The translations under genes were made by a program, and so were the position numbers. Below the pieces are notes generated by a model. The model was given only the letters and a program-made list of their open reading frames with translations. It did no database searches and had not been told where the DNA came from. Positions 21,753 to 32,294 of a stretch of DNA of 64,000 bases are shown piece by piece (the stretch's first letter is position 1; every line of letters starts with the position of its first letter). This DNA is from Phascolarctos cinereus (lineage: Eukaryota > Chordata > Mammalia > Diprotodontia > Phascolarctidae): NCBI RefSeq assembly GCF_002099425.1, contig NW_018344058.1, positions 372,001 through 436,000 on the forward strand. Reading direction: 5' to 3'.

Positions 21753-22212
21753 TGACCTGTGAGCTCTAGGATTTGGCTTTAATATTTCTGGGAGTTTCCA
21801 TTTTGGGATCTCTTTGAGGAGGTGATTGGTGAATTCTTTCAATTTCTCTTTTACCCTCTGGTTTCTAAGATACCATAGTAGTTTTCCTTGATAATTTCTT
21901 GAAATATGATGCCAAGGCTCTTTTTTTGACCATGGCTTTCAGGTAATCCAATATTTCTTAAATGATCTCTCCAGGTCAGTTTTTTTTAAATGAGATATTT
22001 GATATTTTCTTCTATTTTTTCATTCTTTTGATTTTGTTCTATTATTTCTTGATGACTCATGGAGTCATTAGTTTCTATTCACCCAATTCTAATTTTTAAG
22101 GAATTAATTTCTTCAGTGAGCAATAGTACCTTTTTTCCAGTTTGCTAATTCTGTTTTTTAAGCAGTTCTCTTCTTCAGAAAATGTTTGTGCCTCTTTTGC
22201 CATTTGGCCAAT

Positions 22213-22372
22213 TCTGGGTTTTTGGGGTTTTTTGGCTAGGCAGTGGGGTTAAGTGACTCGCCCAGGGTCATACAGCTAGTGTGTTATGTTTCTGAGGCTG
22301 GATTTGAACTCAGGTCCTTCTGAATCCAGGGCCAGTGCTCTATCCACTGCACCACCTAGCTGCCCCCAATTC
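22213..22372 (-). repeat. WSINE/SINE1-like SINE in L1 ORF1
   Basis: GGTTAAGTGACTCGCCCAGG, TTTGAACTCAGGTCCTTCTG, CTCTATCCACTGCACCACCT and AGCTGCCCCC on +, the complement of the SINE head. Confidence 0.88.
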
Positions 22373-22609
22373 TGCTTTTTAAGGGTTTTTTTTTCAGTTT
22401 TTTTTTTGTTCCCCTTTTACCAAAGCTGTTGACTCTCTTTTGGTAATTCTTGCATCACTCTCATTTCTTTTCCCAATTTTTCCTCTAAATCTCTTATTTG
22501 ATTTTTAAAATCCTTTTTGAGCTCTTCCAAGAATTCTTGTTGGGTTTGTGTTCAATTCAGTTTTCTTTGAGATTGCTCATTTTTCCAGTCCATTTCTTAA
22601 CTTTTAACT

Positions 22610-23419
22610 TTATGTTGAAGCTGGGCTTTTCTCCTGGTGGTTGCAGCTTCAAGATTTTCATGCTGCTGTTTTCAGAGCTAGTTCTGGGAGTCTATAAGTT
22701 TTCAGTGCTTCCAAAGTGGTATGATCTAATTAGAGGTATGGTCACTGTTCTCCTGGCCTGTGCTCAGGTCTTATACTTTGTTCCACTGTAGCCTCCTGGC
22801 CCTAGAACTGTGACCAGGTTTCCTGCTCCGCTGTGGCTGCAAGTGCTATCACTCCTTTTGACCCTGGAACTGTGACTCAGGCCCCTACTCACCTGTAGTC
22901 GCAAGTACTAGTGCTCCATTCTGCCTTGGAACTGAGACCAGGGCCCCTGCTCCTTTATGAGTGACCACAAGTCTCTTCTCTGCCCTAGAACTATGACCAG
23001 AACCTTTGCTCTACTGTGACTTCATGCATTTAGGCAATATAACAGGGTCCTGAACCCAACACTAGCAAAATATCTCCTGTAATTGCTTTCTGACCAGTGG
23101 TCATACTCCCTTATTGTCTGTGAGCTGAGAGCTCCCCAAGCTGCTTCTTCTGCTGTTGCAGCTACCCCTGTGGCCTGCTGCTGGTGCTTTAGCAAGATGT
23201 GCACTGTGTTCTGGGCCCAACCACCATGCCAGTGTGACAGGACTTTCCTGCCTTCCTCCTAAGTTGTCTTTAGGCTGGAAAATTGTTTCAATCCAGCCTT
23301 TTGTTGATTCTACCATTCTCGAAATCAACTTGAGGCATTATTTGATTTGGAGGGGAGTTTGGGAGAGTTTAGGTGAGTTCCTGCCTCTTCTCCACCATCT
23401 TGGCACCCCCCCACGCCTG
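22610..23419 (-). promoter_or_regulatory. L1 5' UTR/internal promoter region
   Basis: Region upstream of ORF1 on the L1 sense strand. It starts at the G-rich end next to the duplication (CCACCATCTTGGCACCCCCC on +). LINE 5' UTRs carry an internal pol II promoter; activity here is not shown. It contains several near-repeats of a GGAACTGTGACCAGG-like block (22805-22995 on +). Confidence 0.65.
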
Positions 23420-23433
23420 CACTGATTCTTTTT
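23420..23433 (+). repeat. Target-site duplication of the 7.8-kb L1, right copy
   Basis: CACTGATTCTTTTT, identical to 15644-15657. Confidence 0.88.
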
Positions 23434-24039
23434 CAGAGGTTGTAATTCCCTCCCCCCACATCAGAGGAACACCAAAGCATGCCCCCTTGGATTCCAAGCC
23501 TTCACTTCCTGTTTTCCAACATTCTTCTTTTGTCTTTGTCTTCCAACCTCTCACATAATATAGTCCATTGCTTAGCCCTGAACTAATCTTTAATAAGCCT
23601 TGATTTGCTTCCTGAGGATACTTCTTATCTGAGTTTCCTAAGCCTCTTTTTACATCTACAGTACCATGCTATACCTCACAGATGGTGATCTAATGATTAT
23701 AAAATATTTTATGTTCTTGGAAAATCTCTGCTATATAAATACAAGATAGGGGACTGGAGAAAATCACACACAATGACCTTTTTTTCTTTCTAAATGTGTC
23801 CTGGCATCCACCTCTTTGGACAAGGCATTTCCAGAGCCCAATAAAAGTTAGGAGGATGAGTGGGAAAAAATATCAGACAATTTAGGTACTTTATATTTTA
23901 ACTCAGAATAAAAGTATTATAGAGAATAAGTGTTTACCTATAATGGCAAATTGGAAACCATGATTACTACACTTTTGAACTAGTGTTTTTTATCACTATT
24001 GATTAGTACAAATGGAACCATTGGAGGATTTCAGAAGTC
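23434..24039. other. Intergenic sequence, nothing recognised
   Basis: No gene or repeat recognised. At its left edge it is the continuation of the sequence interrupted by the L1. Confidence 0.45.
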
Positions 24040-24125
24040 TATGCTACTGAGAAGGCTTGTATGAATTGATGCAAAGGAAAACAAGCAGAACAAGGAAAAC
24101 AAAATACACAATGACTATAATAATG
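24040..24125 (+). repeat. Old L1 3' fragment, left part
   Basis: TGAATTGATGCAAAGGAAAA, CAAGCAGAACAAGGAAAAC, ACACAATGACTATAATAATG is the end of L1 ORF2/3' UTR. It continues at 26914 after the half-L1 insertion. Confidence 0.72.
24111..24125 (+). repeat. Target-site duplication of half-L1, left copy
   Basis: ATGACTATAATAATG, identical over 15 bp to 26914-26928. Confidence 0.92.
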
Positions 24126-24137
24126 GGGGGGGGAAGG

Positions 24138-24218
24138 TTTAGATTCTTATAATCTAGCCACTGCTGGGATTCTTAAAATCTAGCCACTGCTGGGATTCTT
24201 AAAATCTAGCCACTGCTC
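24138..24218 (+). repeat. 27-bp tandem repeat at the half-L1 5' end
   Basis: Unit GGGATTCTTAAAATCTAGCC plus ACTGCT, about 2.7 copies; the first copy has TATAATC instead of AAAATC. It lies between the G-run and the common L1 start, where some L1 families carry promoter monomers. Confidence 0.85.
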
Positions 24219-25022
24219 TTCCACTTCCAGGAGCCAAGATGGCAGAGTAAAAAGGTAGTCGCTCTCACCCTCCCCTATCAACCTCTGAAAACCCAGAAAA
24301 TATCACCCCAGAAAAAAAAAATCTGGAACAGCTGAACTAGAAGAAAGATGGGGAACAGAAGTGCAGCAGCCCAGCAAACAGGTTCCCAGTGCCTCAGCAA
24401 AAATAAGGGAAGGAGGGCCCCAGACGGATAAGCACCCTGTAGCATTCATCTGAAAGGAGCTGCAGATAGCAACCTAGAGTCTTCCTAAAGTCCCAGCCTT
24501 GCTGATTCCAACCCAATACCAGGTAAGCTGTCAGAACCATACAGCCTCCAACTGTCAACCAGGAAGAGATCCTGAATCCCAAGTGGTAGAGCAGGCAGAC
24601 ACCAACACCTGGACCTCCGAGTGCCTCAGTGAGGGTGGGGGGAACTGGTGAAAATCAGCTCAGAAAATCACCAGGTGCCTCAACGCTCTGCTGCAAAGGA
24701 ATCTGCCAGTGCATTAGCAGAAACAAGGGAAGCAGCACTGCAAGGGGCCCCAGGAAGATAAACACCCTGCAGCTGAAGAAAGCTAAAGGAAAGGAAAAGC
24801 AGGCAACCTAGAATTGCCTGAAAGTTCCAGCCTTGCTGATTCCAGCCCAACATGAGTAAGCTGCCAAAACCCTACAGCCTCCAATTGCCAACATAAGAGG
24901 CCCCAGCACGCAAAGCCAGTGACCAAGACCTAGGCTCCCAACACAAGAAGCTTGGGTCAGTGCCCTCTGTTCCCCAGCAGGAGAGCTCAATCTCTTTAAA
25001 GGCCAGGGAATAAAGAAACACC

Positions 25023-25904
25023 ATGAGTAAAAAGAAACATGCCATAGATTCATATTATGAGAAGAGTGAAGATCAAGACAGAAATTCTGAAGAGGACAAC
25101 ATTGTCAACAAACCCACATCTGCAACATCAAAAGGGAATATGAACTGGTCTGAAGCCCAAAAAGCCTTCTTAGAAGAGCTCAAGAAGGATTTTAAAAGTC
25201 TAATGAGAGAGGTAGAAGAGTCCTTAAAAAATACAATTGGCCAATTGGAAAAAAAGTACACTGAAGAAAACAAGTCCCTAAAAAATACAATTGGCCAATT
25301 GAAGAAGGAAGTACAAAAACTAACAGAAGAAAACAATCTGTTAAAAACTAGAATTGGACAAATGGAAACTAATGACTCTATGAGAGAGCAAGAATCAGTC
25401 AAACAGAAACAAAAAAATGAAAAAATAGATGAAAACGTAAAATACCTCATCGACCTGGAAAATTGATCCAGGAGAGACAATTTAAAAATCATTGGACTAC
25501 CTGAAAATCATGATGAAAAAAAGAGCCTGGGCAGTATCTTTCAGGAAATCATACAGGAAAACTGCCCAGAAGTCCTAGAACCAGAAGGTAAAATAACTAT
25601 AGAAAGAATACACCATTCACCACCTGAAAGAGATCCCAAATTGACAACGTCAAGGAATATAATAGCAAAATTCCAAAATTACCAGATGAAAGAGAAGGTA
25701 CTGCAAGCAGCCAGAAAGAAACAATTTAAATATCATGGAACCACAGTCAGGATTACACAGGACCTTGCAGCTTCTACATTAAAAGACCGCAGGGCACGGA
25801 ATATGATATTCCAAAAGGCAAAGGAGCTTGGATTGCAGCCAAGGATCAACCACCCTGCAAAAATGAGCATGAGTTTTCAAGGGAGGGGGATGGATATTCA
25901 ATGA
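25023..25904 (+). pseudogene. Half-L1 ORF1 (ORF1p-like RNA-binding protein), one stop
   Basis: One reading frame of 293 codons from ATG 25023 to TGA 25902, interrupted only by TGA at 25464-25466, where an R codon (CGA) would be expected before RRDNLKIIGLPE. Domains: basic/acidic N-terminus (MSKKKHAIDSYYEK), a coiled coil from about residue 45 to 145 (EAQKAFLEELKKDFKS, then repeated SLKNTIGQL heptads), RRM start at RRDNLKIIGLPENHD, and the C-terminal domain (QAARKKQFKYHGTTVRITQD, LKDRRARNMIFQKAKELGL). ORF1p trimers coat LINE RNA and act as chaperones in retrotransposition. The stop at a CpG-type site and the otherwise open frame show mild decay. Confidence 0.88.
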
Positions 25905-26655
25905 AATAGGGGACTTCCAAACCTTCCTGATAAAAAGGCCAGAGCTCAACAAAAAATTTGATCTTCAAGTACAAGATTCAAGAAAGACATAAAAAGGTAA
26001 ATGGGACAGAAAGATACAAAATGTTATTAATAAGGGTGGACTGTTTACATCCCTACAAGGGAAGATGACACTTGCAACTCTTGAGAACTGTATTGTTATT
26101 ACACCATGTTAAAGGAGTATACATAAAGGGGGTGGATATTAAGTGAGTTTGATCTAATGATAAAAAAACAATCTAATCAAGTGGGTTAAATGGATCCAAG
26201 TAAGTGGATTAGTCTGATCTTAGAAAATGTGCTGAGAAAGGAGGCAGACAAAGGTAAATTACATTACAGGAAAAGACAGAAAATCCTATTACAGCAGAGG
26301 GAAAGAAGGGGGGGTGTGAGCATTGTTTGAACCTTACTCTCATCAGATTTGGCTCAAGAAGGGAATAATATAATCAGGTATAATTAGGTATAGAAATCTA
26401 ACTTGCCATATAGGCAGGAGGAAGGAAAAGGGAAAAGAAAAGGGAGGGGGAATAGAAGAGCGGGAAGAAGCAGTAAGGGCAAAGGGGAAGAAAAGGGAAA
26501 AGGATAATAGAAGAGAGGAGAGACTAAAGGAGGCAATGGTCAAAAGCAAAACACTAGTGAGGGGGGGGAAAGGAGAAAGGAGAAAGAAAAGCATAAACGG
26601 GGGAAAAAGGATGGAGAAAAAGACATAGATAGTAATCATAACTGTGAATGTGAAT
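25905..26655 (+). repeat. Half-L1 spacer after ORF1
   Basis: Follows the ORF1 stop; purine-rich (GAAGGAAAAGGGAAAAG, GGGGGGGGAAAGGAGAAAGG). It corresponds to the ORF1-ORF2 spacer of the full L1 and ends at ATAACTGTGAATGTGAAT. Confidence 0.75.
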
Positions 26656-26913
26656 TTTTTTTTCTCTTTTGAGTTTTGTTTCCTCTTTTCTGATGGTTCC
26701 TCCTATTGGTTTTAATTTTTGCTTACAACTTCACTAATGTGAAAATCTGTTTAATAGGAATGTAAATGTATAGCCTATATCAGATTGTGTGCTGTCTTGG
26801 GGAGGGGAGTGGGGAGGAAGGGGGAGAAAAATTTTAAACTCAAAAGCATATGGAAGTGATTGTTGATAAATCAAAATAAATTAATAAAAAAATAATGGGG
26901 GGAAAGATCCATT
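26656..26913 (+). repeat. Half-L1 3' UTR and tail
   Basis: Begins at TTTTTTTTCTCTTTTGAG, includes GCCTATATCAGATTGTGTGC, a G-rich tract (GGGGAGGGGAGTGGGGAGG) and the A-rich end. A related 3' end lies on the minus strand at 30470-30840. Confidence 0.75.
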
Positions 26914-26990
26914 ATGACTATAATAATGTAAATGAAAAGAACAATAAAATGAAGCTAACCACTGTGGAATGAATGACTGAATGAGCAAGT
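26914..26990 (+). repeat. Old L1 3' fragment, right part, with TSD right copy
   Basis: ATGACTATAATAATG (26914-26928) is the second duplication; TAAATGAAAAGAACAATAAAATG continues the L1 begun at 24040. Confidence 0.72.
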
Positions 26991-27450
26991 GACCTTTACT
27001 AATGCCTAATGGCAAGCACTATATTAAGCCCTAGAGATACAAATACAAAAACAAAGATAGTCCCTGATTTCAAGAAACATATTCAAATGGGAGATAAAAT
27101 GCATAGAGGAATGGTGGTCAGGGAGAGGTACGCTGAGAGGGAAGTTGTAGGGATGGTGATAGGGGAGTAGATCAACATACCTCATGCAGGAACAGTGGCA
27201 GAATTGACTTGAACATGATTTATGGTTCTATGACCAAGCTTGACCCCAGAGAAGAGTTGAGGAAATGTACTATCCTCCTTTCTTTGGAGAGGTGTGGTTG
27301 TTGGGTGTGATGTGTTATGTATACCCCAGAAACTATGAATATAAACTGTTATGTACTGTCAAACATAGTCATCTATTGGTTGATTTTGCTTAATTATTTT
27401 TATGTGTTGCCTGGCAAATAGTAAGTTCTAAATAAATACTTATTGACTGT
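26991..27450. repeat. Mixed LINE fragments
   Basis: GCACTATATTAAGCCCTAGAG (about 27015) resembles the L2/CR1-like segment also near 10540. AACTATGAATATAAACTGTT ... TTGGTTGATTTTGCTTAATT (27335-27395) resembles a marsupial L1 3' UTR. An L2 tail (AAATAAATACTTATTGACTG) ends at 27450. Confidence 0.45.
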
Positions 27451-27855
27451 TAAAATGAGAGGCTCACATGAGGGTAGAGGAGATAGAAGAGAGATAGTAG
27501 TTTTGCTACTGGTGATATACCTGGAAATGAGTATAATGTAGAAACAAAAAACAACCATAAAACCTTAAAAAAGAGAAAAGATTATGTTTCTATGTAAACT
27601 TAAGAATAATCATTATAACAACGTATTTTAACAGCACAGATGACTGTTATTCAAAGGAGAGCCTTATGTATTCAATTAAAGGCCCAAATGCAATAATTGA
27701 AGAGCAGAGAAGTTAACATAAGAAGAAATATTTCAAGTGAGAACACAGTGGACATTATCTGATATTGCAATCAGTTTGTGTAATTTTACTAATTCGTTGC
27801 CATTTTAAAGTCAATTCCTAAAATAGATGCATATTATCTATTTAAAAAAAAAACC
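27451..27855. other. Intergenic sequence, nothing recognised
   Basis: No gene or repeat recognised. Confidence 0.4.
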
Positions 27856-27857
27856 TC

Positions 27858-28014
27858 AGGGGCAGCTAGGTGGTGCAGTGGATAGAGCATCGGCCCTGAA
27901 TTCAGAAGGACCTGAGTTCAAATCTGGCCTCAGACACATAACTTACTAGCTGTGTGACCCTGGGCAAGTCACTTAACTCCATTGCCTAACCAAAAACAAA
28001 CAAACAAAAAAACC
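27858..28014 (+). repeat. WSINE/SINE1-like tRNA-derived SINE
   Basis: Clean copy: GGGGCAGCTAGGTGGTGCAG head, GAGTTCAAATCTGGCCTCAG B-box region, CTAGCTGTGTGACCCTGGGC, and an (AAAC)n tail. Confidence 0.92.
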
Positions 28015-28524
28015 CCCTCAATCCTAATAGTCTTAGCACATCAATTTCATAAAGAAGTAGGATAGCAAATATTCCCTGTGATCTCTAGGATCTAATACTA
28101 TATGATTACTCTGATAAATAGAAGCAATGCATTTATAAAAAGAGAACAAGTCACTTTCAGGTGCTCTGATTTAATAATCTAATTATTATTGACTGAATGA
28201 TATTCTAATTAAAAGCTCATGAAATACAACAGCAAAAGGAAATAGATATAGGATAAGACTAATCCTTACTTTACTAATCCATAAAACTGATACTTCTCAC
28301 AAAATACCTGGTAAGCTACCTTCAAGTCTTATGGGAAAAAAAATGAATAGCTGCATTTGGGTCTCATTACTAATTCTTAAGTTAAAAAAAAACCTACAGC
28401 ACATTTTGAAAGGTACTCTCAAAGGTCATGAGAGGAATTAAACTGTTATTATTAGATAATTATTTAATTTTAGTGATAACATAGGTATTACTGGACACAG
28501 GGAGCCTTCACTAAGAACTTTTCA
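28015..28524. other. Intergenic sequence, nothing recognised
   Basis: AT-rich, no recognisable gene or repeat. Confidence 0.4.
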
Positions 28525-28527
28525 CCT

Positions 28528-28772
28528 TGGACAGCTAGATGGTACAGTAGATACAACACTGGACTTAGAATCAGGAAATCTTATCTTTATGAGTTCAAAT
28601 CTAGCCTCAGACACTTACTAGCTGGCTGACCCTGGGCAAGTCACTTAACTCTATTTGCCTCAGTTTCCTTATCTGTAAAATGAGCAGGAGAAGAAAATGG
28701 CAAAAGACTCTGGTATCTCTGCCAAGAAAACCCCAAATTGAGGGGACATGACTGAAATGATCCAACAACACC
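28528..28772 (+). repeat. Mar-1-like CORE-SINE
   Basis: GGACAGCTAGATGGTACAGT head, TCACTTAACTCTATTTGCCT, GAAAATGGCAAAAGACTCTG, TGCCAAGAAAACCCC, ending ACTGAAATGATCCAACAACA. Confidence 0.88.
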
Positions 28773-29369
28773 ACCTTGGCCACATAATGGCCATCTCATA
28801 GGGTTCTGCATCCTCCATGATGCTCCCTCCAACTTATTTTGTAGAATCTCTGTACCTCAATTCCCTGACCCTTTCTGCATAAACAGTTCATTCCTAATTT
28901 TCTTCTCCACCTTTTTCTATGTCTGCAAAACTGCAAAACTGTATCCCATGAGAAAGGTATACTAGAAAATTACTTCCCAATTCTTGTATGTCACAAACTT
29001 ACTAAAATAACTGAGGGTCATATAGATTTTTTTTCCCACTGCACTACATTCATGTGTCACTCTGATGGCTCTTCACGGCTTGGAGGTCACCCCAGGTTCA
29101 CCAAGGCTACGCCAGCAGGTCACAAACTCTTAGGAAGCCTACCAAAATGAAAGCCTTCAGGTTGGGTTCTGGGAAAGGACTGTTTGATCGTTGCCCAAGG
29201 TAGCTAAATTAATCTAAGATCATCAAATGATTGGCCACATGATTATTTCTTTTGGTCCTGGCTATCATTAGGTTCATTTATGAGGTCATACAGAGGTTGT
29301 GATCTTGGTTAGTTAAAGGATCATACAGGCTGATGAAATCACAGATCTTTTGACATATCCAAGTTATCA
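28773..29369. other. Intergenic sequence, nothing recognised
   Basis: No recognisable gene. The repeated TGATCTTGG/GGATCATACAGG phrases near 29280-29330 suggest an old repeat I cannot name. Confidence 0.35.
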
Positions 29370-30254
29370 CATTCACCTCCCATTTCCTCAACTTGGTCAT
29401 TACTCATGACCTATTATTCCTCCATCACAGCTACATACAGAGATGGCTATACCCTTGATTTTGTGTTCCACAGTTATATTCATGGACCCTGAAATGCCTT
29501 TATCTGATCATAATCTGTCATCATTCCACCTCTTCCTCTGTCTTGCAGCTTGAAATCCTGTTCTTCATCCTCACATGACCTCTAATCTCTCTACCCCTCA
29601 TTTCTTTCCTAGGTTATCACCCTTGCACTGGCCTACACTTTCTTCCGCTCCCCAACATGACACGTTGGTGAACTAGTGCAACTCTACACTGTCTTCTCAA
29701 ATCTCATACCCTTATTGATGAACTTGCCCTTCTAAGCCCTGGCTTTGAATTACCCTCACCTTCCACTGCCTTTTCATCTACTCACATTTTGCTGAATGAA
29801 GCTAGGGGAAAAAAAAATCACAAAATCATGTTAACTGGTCCCAGGCTTGAAACCTAGATGTCATTCCTGACTCCTCTTTCTCATCTCCCTGCCCCCACAT
29901 CCAATCATTTGTCAAGTCCTACCATTTCCACCTTTGTGACATCTCTTGTATTCATGCCTTCTCTCCTCCAACGTTGCCACCACCCTGGTCAGACCCTCAT
30001 AGCCACATGCCTGTACTATTACAAAAGCTTCCTTGTTGGTGTCTCTGCCTCAACTCTCTCCCCACTCCAATCATCCTTCACTTAGCTGTCAAGACCTTAA
30101 AATATCACCCTCCCTCCATTCCAAAGTTCCAGTGGCTCTCTATTACCTCCACAACCAAACCCTCTGTTTTCTAAAGCCCTATATAACCTGACCCCTGCTT
30201 CCTTTCCAATATTCTTAAACTTTACTCCCATCCACATATTCTGTGTTCTAGTAA

Positions 30255-30445
30255 CACTGATCCTTTTTTACTTGTTTTTTAAAATATTTTATTTTATTTT
30301 TTCAATTACATGTAAAAAAATTTAACATTCATTTTTGAAATTTGGGGTTCCAAATTCTCCTTCTCCCTCCCTCCTCTCCCCCCTCATTGAGAAGGCAAGC
30401 AATTTGACATAAGTTATATGTGTGCAGAGTGATGTTGATCTTATT
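30255..30445 (-). repeat. L1 3' end inserted in L2 (subfamily as the 7.8-kb L1)
   Basis: T-rich start (poly-A complement), TCAATTACATGTAAAAAAAT, GGTTCCAAATTCTCCTTCTC, CAAGCAATTTGACATAAGTT. Closely matches 15745-15880. Confidence 0.82.
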
Positions 30446-30469
30446 GCTCTCGCTCGCACCTGAGACTCT

Positions 30470-30845
30470 ATCTGTTTTCTTTTTTTAATTAATTTATTTT
30501 GAATTATCAACAATCACTTCCATAAGCTTCTGAGCTTCAAATTTTTCTCCACCTCCTGCCCCAAGGAAGCATGCAATCTGATATAGGCTATACATATACA
30601 TTCCTATTAAAACATATTTTCACATTAGTGATGTTGTAAGTAAGAATTAGAGCCAATAGAAGGAAGCACAAGAAAGAGGAAACAAAACAAAACAGAAGGA
30701 AAAAAATAGCAAATAGTATGCTTTGATCTGCATTCAGACTCCATAGTTCCTTCTTCTTTGTGGATAGCATTTTCCATCATGAGGCGTTTGGAGATGTCTT
30801 AGATCCTTGTATTGCTGAGAAGGGTTAAATCTATCAATATGAGAG
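30470..30845 (-). repeat. L1/HAL1 3' end inserted in L2 (half-L1 type tail)
   Basis: GAATTATCAACAATCACTTC, ATAAGCTTCTGAGCTTCAAA, GCAATCTGATATAGGCTATA are the complement of the half-L1 3' end at 26700-26890. Beyond 30690 it matches L1 ORF2-end sequence (TCCTTGTATTGCTGAGAAGG). Confidence 0.8.
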
Positions 30846-31215
30846 ACTCTGTCTCTTAACTAAGCATTTTCACTGCTGTCCCCCATGCTTAGAATGCTCT
30901 CCCTCCTCACATCTACCTCCAGGCTTCTCTAGCTTCCTGCGGGTCTGAACTAAATTCCCAATTTGTATAAGAAGCTTTTCCCTGTCCTTAATCTTAGGGC
31001 TTCCCCTCTGAGACTAACCCCAACATATATGTCTTATGTTTATTAAATATTTATCTGTATATCTTGTTTGTACGTACTTGTTTTATGCTATTTCCACCAT
31101 AAGAGTAGTCTGTGAGCTTCTTGAGAGCAGGAACTGTTTTTTGCCTCTCTTTGTATCCCCAGCACTTAATGCAGGGCCTGGCACATAGTAGGTGCTTAAT
31201 AAATGCTAGTGACTG

Positions 31216-31979
31216 ACTCACATCTTGCAATAGTAGCAATGGCTCTTAGTAACAAATAATCATATAATTTGAATGGTTGAAGAGATCTTAGAAGTCATTT
31301 ATCCTCACCCCATTATACACAAAGTCACTATAGTTAGACCACATTAACTCTAATTCCAATTTGCTAGTGAAATATAAGTTCATCTCAAATAACTTTATCA
31401 AAGTAGAAAATACATATAGTTGAGTCTGGAGACAAACACAATTTAGGCAAATTTACTCTTGCCTGCTAGTATTTAGCCGTGCCCAAGCAGCTGCTATTTT
31501 GAAGTTTTAATATGTGAAATATATGACATATTTTATATATGAAAGAGCCATTACATTTCATGAGCTTTTCAGGATCCAACATTAGAGAGAATCACATTAT
31601 TCTGCTAATGTTTCTTCCTTAATCTACTTTGCTAGTGAAATAAGTTCCTTGGCTTCTATGAACCATACAAAGGTTGAAAACAGTCATCACTGTAGTAAAA
31701 CATCATACATCTAATTATGTAGTTTATTAGGAGAATAGGTATTAATTACAACTGGGAAGCTTTTTACTGTATGTTTTCCTTGCATATGTTCTACTCACTG
31801 ACTTTGAAATCAAATCAAGTTGTTATAGAAGGGGTAAAGCTAGGTAAAAACTAGAGGTCATCTTAATCCAAAATTTTTCATGTATCCCTCTGGTAGCCTC
31901 TGGGTGTCCATGATTGTATATGGACATATATGGATGGAAGGCAATGACTTCACCTCTTTGGTTATCTGGTATCTACTCT
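31216..31979. other. Intergenic sequence, nothing recognised
   Basis: AT-rich, no recognisable gene or repeat. Confidence 0.4.
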
Positions 31980-31981
31980 AT

Positions 31982-32235
31982 AGGCAGCTAGGTCATATGG
32001 TGGCTAGAGTACCTGGAGTCAGGAAGATCTGAGTTCAGATTTGGTTTCAGAGACTAGCTGCATAACCCTAAGCAAGTCACTTAACTTCTGTCTGTCTCAG
32101 TTTCCTCAACTTAAAATAGGGATAATAACAGCACCAACCTCACAGATTGTAGTGAGAATCAAGGAAGCTAATATTTGGAAAATACCTAGCACAGTACCTG
32201 GTACACAGTAGATACTTAATAAATGTTGTTCCCTG
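31982..32235 (+). repeat. CORE-SINE (MIR/Ther-1-like)
   Basis: GGCAGCTAGGTCATATGGTG, AAGCAAGTCACTTAACTTCT, CAGTTTCCTCAACTTAAAAT, GCACAGTACCTGGTACACAG, TTAATAAATGTTGTT. Confidence 0.85.
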
Positions 32236-32294
32236 CCCTTCTTCTATATGTATCATTTATCCGCCTACATACATGCATGTTGCAATGTTGTCAT

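Larger units (their letters stand above)
21355..22610 (-). pseudogene. L1 ORF1 remnant
   Basis: Minus strand, discontinuous: MDWKNEQSQRKLN and QQEFLEELKKDFKNQIRDLE (coiled-coil start), EGKIERIHQSPPQRDPK (RRM-CTD link) and VRMTQDLAVSALKDQR (C-terminal domain). These match the half-L1 ORF1 at 25023-25904. A WSINE (22215-22370) and a short tail element (21585-21752) interrupt it, and there are several stops. Confidence 0.8.
15658..23419 (-). mobile_element. Near full-length marsupial L1 LINE with later insertions
   Basis: Autonomous LINE-1 copy on the minus strand, bounded by 14-bp duplications. On the L1 sense strand: 5' end at about 23419 (C-run on +, then 'GCCAAGATGGTGGAGAAG' type start), 5' UTR to about 22610, ORF1 about 22610-21355, a long purine-rich spacer, ORF2 about 20640-15960, a 3' UTR to about 15758, and a 3' transduced segment. 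ORF2 pieces visible include KGTIDNEIMSILNIYPPNG (endonuclease), YQNLWDVAKAVLRGKF, AEKAFDKIQYPFLLKTLEG (reverse transcriptase) and SGLAVPDFKLYYKA. Five insertions interrupt it: two WSINEs, two short L1-tail-like elements and a 524-bp element. Both ORFs carry several stops and the RT motif is FADY rather than FADD, so it is dead. Confidence 0.92.
24126..26913 (+). mobile_element. Full-length half-L1 (HAL1-like, ORF1-only LINE)
   Basis: Bounded by perfect 15-bp duplications. Order: G-run start, a 27-bp tandem repeat, 5' UTR with GGAGCCAAGATGGCAGAG, ORF1 (25023-25904), purine-rich spacer (25905-26655), then directly a 3' UTR with a G-rich tract and an A-rich end (AATAAATTAATAAAAAAAT). There is no ORF2: the jump to 3' UTR comes just after TAATCATAACTGTGAATGTG, which in the full L1 at 15.7-23.4 kb lies at the start of ORF2. 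This is the HAL1 architecture, which must borrow ORF2 protein from a partner L1. ORF1 has one stop. The intact termini and low decay suggest a fairly young copy for this window. Confidence 0.85.
29370..31215 (+). repeat. L2 LINE, long fragment split by L1 3' ends
   Basis: L2 ORF2-end and 3' UTR in order: GTCATTCCTGACTCCTCTTT, ATCCAATCATTTGTCAAGTC, CTATTACAAAAGCTTCCTTG, then after the inserts AATGCTCTCCCTCCTCACAT and the tail GGCACATAGTAGGTGCTTAA. Interrupted at about 30255-30845. Confidence 0.82.

Noticed and set aside
24138-24218. Short regular repeats resembling a CRISPR array
   Set aside because: A head-to-tail 27-bp array without spacers, in a vertebrate LINE 5' end.
27858-27960. tRNA-like A and B boxes
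   Set aside because: They belong to the head of tRNA-derived SINEs that occur many times here; no cloverleaf of a functional tRNA gene.
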